Source of the DNA: an uncultured Clostridia bacterium
Lineage (GTDB): Bacteria > Bacillota > Clostridia > Christensenellales > Aristaeellaceae
Direction of reading: 5' to 3'
DNA: 11,770 nt
Assembly (NCBI GenBank): GCA_904420265.1
Contig: CAJFUU010000154.1
Coordinates: 1 to 11,770, forward strand
Made by a program: the position numbers and the translations under genes. The notes beneath the pieces were generated by a model that made no database searches, had not been told where the DNA came from, and worked only from the letters and a program-made list of their open reading frames with translations. This document shows positions 7,703-11,770 of the stretch, piece after piece. Numbering within the stretch: the first letter of the stretch is position 1; every line of letters begins with the position of its first letter.

Positions 7703-7755
7703 CGCAAAATGTGGAAAACGCGAAGCCCGTGTCCGGACGACGGGCGGGTTTTGCG
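7703..7755 (+). terminator. Probable terminator after radA
   Basis: Just past the radA stop, GCCCGT (7725-7730) can pair with ACGGGC (7740-7745), followed by GGG and four T. The outer arms CGCAAAA (7703-7709) and TTTTGCG (7749-7755) also pair perfectly, extending the structure. The T-run is short, so strength is uncertain. The remaining bases to 7989 show no supported gene. Confidence 0.5.
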
Positions 7756-7989
7756 CCGCAGGGAAACGCATCGCAAATTTTGGCAAGCGCCTTGAGAAAT
7801 TTATTGGAAAATAGCCGCGCCGCCAAACTCTTCCGCGCTTTTGAAAACCGCATATCCATGGCGCCGCTCCAAAGGTGCAAACGGTTTTTGCCGGTTCGAA
7901 CGAATGCTTCCCGGGCCTCGGATGCGCGGGACATATCGCCGGTATAAATCGCACATTTGGCGCGCACACTAGGCGCGGAGGTCGATTTT

Positions 7990-8964
7990 ATGCGCAAACG
8001 ATGCTTTTTCCTCGCGCTATTGCTTCTGACAGCGCTATTGCTGACCGCCTGCATGCGCGCGGATGTGGAACAGCAGCCCATTCAGACCGACGTCGTCAAA
8101 CCCGAAGTGCCGCAGGATCTGCGCACAAACGACGAAGGCGTACCCATTCTCAAGGTATATGATGTGGAGAGCGAGTCCATCGCCGAAATGGATTTGGAAA
8201 CCTATGTCACCGGCGTACTCGCCGGCGAGATGCGCAACGATTGGCCGGAGGAGGCGCTCAAAGCGCAGGCAATTCTGGCCAGAACCTTCGTCCTTAAGTT
8301 TGTGGAGACAAAGGACTCGCAATACGAAGGCGCGGATATTTCCACGGACGTAAGCGAGGCCCAGGCCTACAGCGAAGTGAATATCAACGAAAACGTGCGC
8401 AAGGCCGTGGAGGAGACGCGCGGAATGGTGATGAGCTATGAAGGCGAACTGCCGCAGGCCTGGTTCCACGCGCACGCCGGGGGCAAAACCGAACTTCCCA
8501 GCGTAGCGTTGGAATATAAGGAAGAGGACCCGGCTTATCTGTCGGTAACGGATTCGCCCGATTCTGAAGACGCGCCGGACAATGTCAAACACTGGACCGC
8601 TGCCTTCGACGGCGAGGCCTTCCAAAAGGCCTGTGCCGACGCAGGTCTTTCCACAGGTCTTCCGCAGAGCGTGGAGATTGGCGAAACAGGTGAATCTGGC
8701 CGCGCAAAGACGCTGTTGGTCAACGGCGAGGCGGTCAGCGCGCCCTCGTTGCGCCTGCAATTGGGCGCAAACGCAATGAAAAGCACCCTGTTGGACAGCG
8801 TTGAGGTAGAAAACGGCACGGTGACGATGGAGGGGCGCGGTTTTGGCCACGGCGTGGGCCTGTCCCAGTGGGGCGCTTACGGCATGGCCGAAGACGGCGC
8901 GGAGGCAGAGGAAATTGTGCGCCATTATTTTCAAAATGTAGACATTGTCCGCCTCTGGGAATGA
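7990..8964 (+). CDS. SpoIID/LytB-domain lipoprotein
   Basis: Predicted peptidoglycan-cleaving or sporulation-related lipoprotein of 324 aa. The signal peptide ends in lipobox LLTAC, with the lipidated Cys at residue 21. The SpoIID domain starts near residue 65. YVTGVLAGEM (72-81) holds Glu80, which aligns with the catalytic Glu88 of B. subtilis SpoIID, and EEALKAQAILARTF follows. WFHAHAGGKTE (148-158) matches the family's FHS..GG.T stretch, and GRGFGHGVGLSQWGAYGMA (282-300) is the C-terminal signature. SpoIID is a lytic transglycosylase that acts with SpoIIP and SpoIIM in forespore engulfment. LytB-type paralogs act on the vegetative wall. ATG at 7990 has GCGGAGG eight bases upstream; an in-frame GTG-type start further up (7957) lacks support. 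The flanking genes do not settle which role applies. No confident promoter was found. Confidence 0.9.
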   Translation: MRKRCFFLALLLLTALLLTACMRADVEQQPIQTDVVKPEVPQDLRTNDEGVPILKVYDVESESIAEMDLETYVTGVLAGEMRNDWPEEALKAQAILARTFVLKFVETKDSQYEGADISTDVSEAQAYSEVNINENVRKAVEETRGMVMSYEGELPQAWFHAHAGGKTELPSVALEYKEEDPAYLSVTDSPDSEDAPDNVKHWTAAFDGEAFQKACADAGLSTGLPQSVEIGETGESGRAKTLLVNGEAVSAPSLRLQLGANAMKSTLLDSVEVENGTVTMEGRGFGHGVGLSQWGAYGMAEDGAEAEEIVRHYFQNVDIVRLWE

Positions 8965-9124
8965 TGATGGATTGATAAATACTGCAGCTTCGCGCAGTTA
9001 CAAGAGCGGCCGCGAAGGATTCAAGGAACCTTGCGAGTACGGGCGGTTCGCGCGCCCCGCATCCTGCCTTAAACGTTTCGCCTGTTCTTGCGCGGCAGAG
9101 AAAACTTATGCCCTTTGAGCACGC

Positions 9125-9153
9125 TTGCGGTCTTTGGGGGAATGTGGTATAAT
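9125..9153 (+). promoter_or_regulatory. Promoter of the solute-binding protein and rnhA unit
   Basis: TTGCGG (9125-9130), 17 bases, then TATAAT (9148-9153) preceded by TGG, which makes an extended -10 TGGTATAAT. Transcription would start near 9160, directly in front of the leader hairpin. Between 8965 and 9124 I see only weak 5-bp hairpins and no clear terminator for the gene upstream. Confidence 0.75.
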
Positions 9154-9161
9154 GACAAAGT

Positions 9162-9194
9162 GCCGGTCGCATGGGCGCGGCCGGCGTTATTTTT
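9162..9194 (+). promoter_or_regulatory. Terminator-like hairpin at the 5' end of the leader
   Basis: GCCGGTCGC (9162-9170) pairs with GCGGCCGGC (9177-9185) through nine pairs with one G-U, over a six-base loop. It is followed by G and TTATTTTT (9187-9194). It lies between the predicted transcription start (about 9160) and the ribosome binding site GGAGG (9204-9208). It could be an attenuator, a 5'-stabilising hairpin, or a terminator for transcripts from upstream. Confidence 0.55.
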
Positions 9195-9213
9195 ATAAAT
9201 TGTGGAGGATGGA

Positions 9214-10161
9214 ATGCGCAGACTCGGTCTGTTTTTTCTGTTGCTGGCGGCGCTGGCCATCATGTTGAGCGCCTGTGCGCCGCTGGTGGAAAGCGCGGAA
9301 ACGCAAAGGACGTGGCAGATTTACGCCACGTTTTATCCCATCTATGCGCTTACGTCGCTGGTCACAGAAGATATTGAGGCTTTGGAAACGCATTGCCTGG
9401 TGCAGCCGCAGGACGGCTGCCTGCGCGATTACGCGCTTTCGGAGTGGGATTTGTACATGCTCTTGCAGGCGGATGTCGTCGTTTCCGGCGGACGTGGGCT
9501 GGAAAGTTTTGAAAGCACGCTCCAATCCCTGGGCGATAACGGCCCCGTCGTTGTGTTTGCCAACTACAATTATGAACTTTACAACCAGGACGACGCATCC
9601 GTAAGCGACGAAGAATCCAGTCACTTGGAGGGCGCAAATCCACACCTTTACCTGTCTGTCGCCGGCGCAAAATACATTCTTGAAAGCGCGGCAGTGGCGC
9701 TGATCGAACTTTATCCCCAGTATGCAGAGCAAATTCGCGCCAATATGGAGGCGGCGGACGCCCGTCTGGATGAACTGGGCGTGGAAATGCGCTCCATCGC
9801 CGCCGGCGCCGCCGGGCAGCGCGCCATTTTGATGAACGAGACGTTGGTTTACCTCGCGGAAGACCTGGGGTTTGAAATTGCCGGCCAATACGACCGCGAA
9901 AGCGGGCAACAACTCTACGAAAATGAAGTGGAAGGCTGCCTTGAACAACTCGCGGAAATGGATGCGCGCGTAGTATTGATCGAAAAACAGGCGCCCGCAT
10001 CGCTGGTGGAAACGCTTGAAGAGGCGGGATATGCCGTCGCGCGCGTGGACGTGCTTTCCACTTTGCGCGAAGATCAGGGCGCTGAAGGCTATTTCGCGGC
10101 GCAACTCGAAAACGCGCGAGCCATTGCCGTGGCTTTTGCGCAGGCGGAGGGTGAAAATTGA
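9214..10161 (+). CDS. Zn/Mn-type ABC transporter solute-binding lipoprotein (ZnuA/TroA-like, divergent)
   Basis: 315-aa extracytoplasmic lipoprotein, signal peptide with lipobox LSAC (Cys21), and the cluster A-I fold of metal-binding receptors: ATFYPIYALTSLV near 38, ADVVVSGGRGLESF near 86-99, NPHLYLSVAGAKYI (142-155), a long linking helix near 160-200, and LVYLAEDLGF near 211-220. Canonical ligands are partly replaced. The usual PH before the ALSEWD-like stretch is DGC (Cys69), and the usual SHDAF.YL is MNETLVYL (Asn208, Glu209). His144 of NPH is kept. An acidic stretch (125-137, ending SSH) sits where ZnuA has its His-rich loop. Metal, if any, is unknown. No permease or ATPase gene is present in the window. 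ATG at 9214 follows GGAGG by five bases. The stop overlaps the rnhA TTG start. Confidence 0.82.
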   Translation: MRRLGLFFLLLAALAIMLSACAPLVESAETQRTWQIYATFYPIYALTSLVTEDIEALETHCLVQPQDGCLRDYALSEWDLYMLLQADVVVSGGRGLESFESTLQSLGDNGPVVVFANYNYELYNQDDASVSDEESSHLEGANPHLYLSVAGAKYILESAAVALIELYPQYAEQIRANMEAADARLDELGVEMRSIAAGAAGQRAILMNETLVYLAEDLGFEIAGQYDRESGQQLYENEVEGCLEQLAEMDARVVLIEKQAPASLVETLEEAGYAVARVDVLSTLREDQGAEGYFAAQLENARAIAVAFAQAEGEN

Positions 10162-10607
10162 AACAAGTGGAAATCTATACGGACGGCGCCTGTTCCGGCA
10201 ATCCCGGGCCGGGCGGTTGGGCTGCAATTCTCATTTATAAAGACAAGTGCGCCGAACTCTCGGGCTATGAGGCGCATACCACCAACAACCGTATGGAATT
10301 GATGGCGGCCATTCGCGGCCTGCGCGCGCTCAAGGAGCCGTGCGCGGTGAGGTTGTATTCCGACAGTACATATCTGGTCAACGCGTTTGAAAAAAAGTGG
10401 CTGCAAAACTGGCAGAAGCGCAACTGGGTGACGGCTGCCAAAAAACCGGTGGAAAATCAGGATTTATGGCAGGAACTTCTGGAATTGAGCGGCACGCACG
10501 CGGTTGAATGGGTTAAAGTCCGCGGCCATGCCGACAACCCCGGCAACAATCGCTGCGACGCTTTGGCGCGGGGAGAAATCCGCCAACACGCGGTCTTGGA
10601 AAGATAG
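10158..10607 (+). CDS. rnhA: Ribonuclease HI
   Basis: RNase HI, 149 aa, which cuts the RNA strand of RNA:DNA hybrids such as R-loops and primer remnants. The catalytic residues fall at Asp9 (YTDGACSGNPGPGG), Glu47 (NNRMELMAAI), Asp69 (LYSDS), His124 (VRGHADNPGN) and Asp134. These fit Escherichia coli RnhA D10, E48, D70, H124 and D134 almost exactly. The basic handle region, KKWLQNWQKRNWVTAAKKP near 79-97, is also present, as in type 1 enzymes. The start is TTG at 10158, chosen because GGAGG (10146-10150) precedes it by seven bases and because it overlaps the upstream stop as TTGA. This implies translational coupling to the solute-binding protein. Short, complete and intact. Confidence 0.97.
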   Translation: MKQVEIYTDGACSGNPGPGGWAAILIYKDKCAELSGYEAHTTNNRMELMAAIRGLRALKEPCAVRLYSDSTYLVNAFEKKWLQNWQKRNWVTAAKKPVENQDLWQELLELSGTHAVEWVKVRGHADNPGNNRCDALARGEIRQHAVLER

Positions 10608-11045
10608 GCAGAGGGAAGACGCGTCACAAGCGGCGATATTGTAGCCGCCGCTTTCTGGCTGCGGCTCCAGTGGCTGCTTGCCAACCGGTTTCCTTTCCAT
10701 TTTAGGCGGAATTTGGAGCCTTGGCGAGAGGTTATCAGGGCCTTTCAACAGCCACGTTTGGTTTTTGCAGACTGCGGAGCGGATCCGCTTCGCGCAGCTG
10801 GTTTTGCCGTTTTGCAGGCGTTTTTATTTACTGGAAGCGCCTTTTATTGGACGGAAGTGTGCGAACCGACTGTGAAAGCGCATGGGGGAGACGCCTGCAG
10901 ACGGCGACATATCGGCGCGGCAAAAGCGTTGCGCGCTTTGGGAAAAACGCCTGTCTCTTTCGATGGAGAAGATAAGGACAGCGCGTTTGCTGCTCGCCGC
11001 GTTCAAAATACCGTCCGGAGCGGTGAGAAAAAGTTCGCCATATAG
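10608..11045 (+). other. Open frame directly after rnhA with a ribosome binding site but no start codon
   Basis: After the rnhA TAG the same frame stays open for 145 codons. A GAGGG motif (10611-10615) sits seven bases before GTC (10623), where a start codon would be expected. The reading from there, VTSGDIVAAAFWLRLQWLL and on, is hydrophobic, and later LVFADCGADPLRAAGFAVLQ looks protein-like. The first usable start codon in frame is TTG at 10713. I recognise no family. Possibilities: a decayed gene that lost its start, read-through extension of RNase HI, or a chance open frame, which is common in this GC-rich DNA. Confidence 0.25.
10629..10652 (+). terminator. Weak hairpin after rnhA
   Basis: AGCGGCG (10629-10635) pairs with CGCCGCT (10646-10652) over a ten-base loop. 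The stem is strong but only TTCT follows, with no T-run, so termination here is doubtful. Confidence 0.25.
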
Positions 11046-11289
11046 CAGTGCTTCAGTTTCTGGCAGCCTCTTCCTGGCGCTTTGAGAGCGCGAAAAGTAC
11101 GGCATAATCGGCGCGGTGACAAGTGCACTACCTTTGGGGGGGCAAGATACATGTTACATGTTGCGCTGAAATTTGACGATGAAAGTCATCTGTTCCTTGT
11201 TCTGCGTTCCTGATGGGTACATAACAATATCCAGAACATGTATGAAAAATTTTTGTGGCTGTTTGCGGCTATATGGGCAAAAGTAAAAC

Positions 11290-11622
11290 ATGATCGGAAC
11301 TTCTGATGAACAGGTTGGATGCGCAATCACAGGCCTTCTGCCTGCACGTAATCCTGCCGCTGGCGGGGCCGTTTGTGAGTGTGTTCCGCCGCCTTCCGGC
11401 TTCTACGGCGCGCCTGGCGTTGCAAATGGCGTTGCAAATGATATACGCGCTGTGTGGCGGGATATGTCTCTGAGCGCCTTTGATAACGTGATTCTTCTGC
11501 GCACCGGCGGCGACGTGCGCTCCGCAACAGCCTGTTATGCAGATGATTTCACGGAATGGTCTTCCTTAACGGCCAATGAATGTGTGTATTTCATCGGCCA
11601 TGGCGTATCCATGCGCGGTTGA
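11290..11622 (+). CDS. Hypothetical 110-aa open frame, possible caspase-like fragment
   Basis: Starts at ATG 11290 after a TAA in frame, with no clear ribosome binding site. Residues from about 47 read VANDIRAVWRDMSLSAFDNV, then ILL, DDFTEWSSL and ECVYFIGHGVS. This resembles the order of elements in caspase-fold (C14) domains: an ND-led helix, a D-N-V-x-L-L strand, a helix, then a hydrophobic strand ending in G-H-G with the catalytic His. The expected first strand is missing, and a TGA comes four codons after GHGVS, so no cysteine half exists. It may be a fragment, or resemblance by chance. Confidence in coding status is low. Confidence 0.22.
   Translation: MIGTSDEQVGCAITGLLPARNPAAGGAVCECVPPPSGFYGAPGVANGVANDIRAVWRDMSLSAFDNVILLRTGGDVRSATACYADDFTEWSSLTANECVYFIGHGVSMRG
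11415..11438 (+). repeat. Perfect 12-bp tandem duplication
   Basis: TGGCGTTGCAAA occurs twice in a row (11415-11426 and 11427-11438). In the frame of the 110-aa open frame it repeats the four residues GVAN, so it keeps that frame open. It looks like a recent slippage event. Confidence 0.9.
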
Positions 11623-11770
11623 ATTTCAAATCGTTTACAGGCTTATCCTGTCGTCTCACATTGTACCCCGGTATACTCCATGATTTTTTCAAACTGTGGC
11701 GCTGGAAATTGAAGTCGGAGCGTTGGCGGCCTTTCAGCGATGAAGCGCCAAAAATTTCTCTGCCTGTAAA

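Larger units (their letters stand above)
11046..11770. other. No confidently assigned gene; short open frames and low-complexity bits
   Basis: Nothing here could be assigned to a family with confidence. Bases 11130-11290 look richer in A and T than the rest and hold a run of seven G (11136-11142) and three ACATGT words (two adjacent near 11150-11161, one near 11236). Short plus-strand frames begin at 11151 (MLHVALKFDDESHLFLVLRS), 11238 (MYEKFLWLFAAIWAK and on) and 11306 (55 aa, hydrophobic); the last overlaps the previous stop as TGATG. A frame from ATG 11580 (MCVFHRPWRIHARLNF and on) runs off the right edge without a stop. None has a good ribosome binding site. The stretch may be a decayed or rearranged locus. 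Confidence 0.4.

Noticed and set aside
7554..7862. Minus-strand frame with MDMRFSKARKSLAARLF and a weak GGAG upstream
   Set aside because: It runs about 150 bases antisense into the conserved radA end and has no recognisable features. Most likely chance.
7889..7915. GGTTCGAAC resembling a tRNA T-loop
   Set aside because: No T-stem, acceptor stem or anticodon arm can be formed on either strand around it.
7930..7957. Possible sigma-E promoter (GACATAT) or TATAAA box ahead of the SpoIID-domain gene
   Set aside because: The -35-like part is fair, but the -10 matches only about three informative positions, and the TATAAA has no matching -35 at the right spacing.
10824..11105. Minus-strand 93-codon frame in the right-hand region
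   Set aside because: No ribosome binding site before its ATG and no recognisable motif. It overlaps the plus-strand open frame, and neither can be favoured with certainty.

Overview
The window reads as chromosome of a GC-rich, endospore-forming Bacillota, most likely in class Clostridia. Reasons: a complete GerA-type germinant receptor operon, a SpoIID/LytB-domain lipoprotein, RadA and RNase HI of bacterial type, AGGAGG-type ribosome binding sites, vegetative TATAAT promoters, and GC-rich codon use. The genus cannot be fixed by eye. I see no plasmid, phage or insertion-sequence hallmark, no tRNA or rRNA, and no CRISPR array.

Layout. The left half (115-6205) lies on the minus strand. Read in the direction of transcription it holds a membrane-anchored metallophosphoesterase-fold protein (6205-4871) that ends in a strong intrinsic terminator. 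Next comes the gerAA-gerAB-gerAC germination operon (4782-1080), whose genes overlap each other. Last is a YegS/DgkB-type lipid kinase (1014-115) with its own promoter, whose -35 box sits on the gerAC stop codon. The right half (6317-10607) lies on the plus strand: radA, a SpoIID/LytB-domain lipoprotein, an orphan ZnuA/TroA-like solute-binding lipoprotein, and rnhA. The last two overlap by TTGA. A 111-base divergent region (6206-6316) carries promoters for both halves that share the same -35 region. The final 1.16 kb (10608-11770) has no gene I can name. It holds an open frame that follows the rnhA stop in the same frame and has a ribosome binding site but no start codon, a possible caspase-like fragment, and other short open frames.

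How the genes fit together. GerAA, GerAB and GerAC should form one nutrient receptor in the spore inner membrane. The SpoIID-type lipoprotein may cut peptidoglycan, during engulfment or in a paralogous wall role. RadA (recombination intermediates) and RNase HI (RNA:DNA hybrids) are genome-maintenance proteins. The lipid kinase and phosphoesterase-fold protein act at the membrane.

The points most worth a second look are these: the phosphoesterase-fold protein has lost most of its family's metal-binding residues; the solute-binding protein has replaced several canonical metal ligands and has no transporter partners here; its mRNA starts with a terminator-like hairpin; and the right edge looks like a zone of gene decay.
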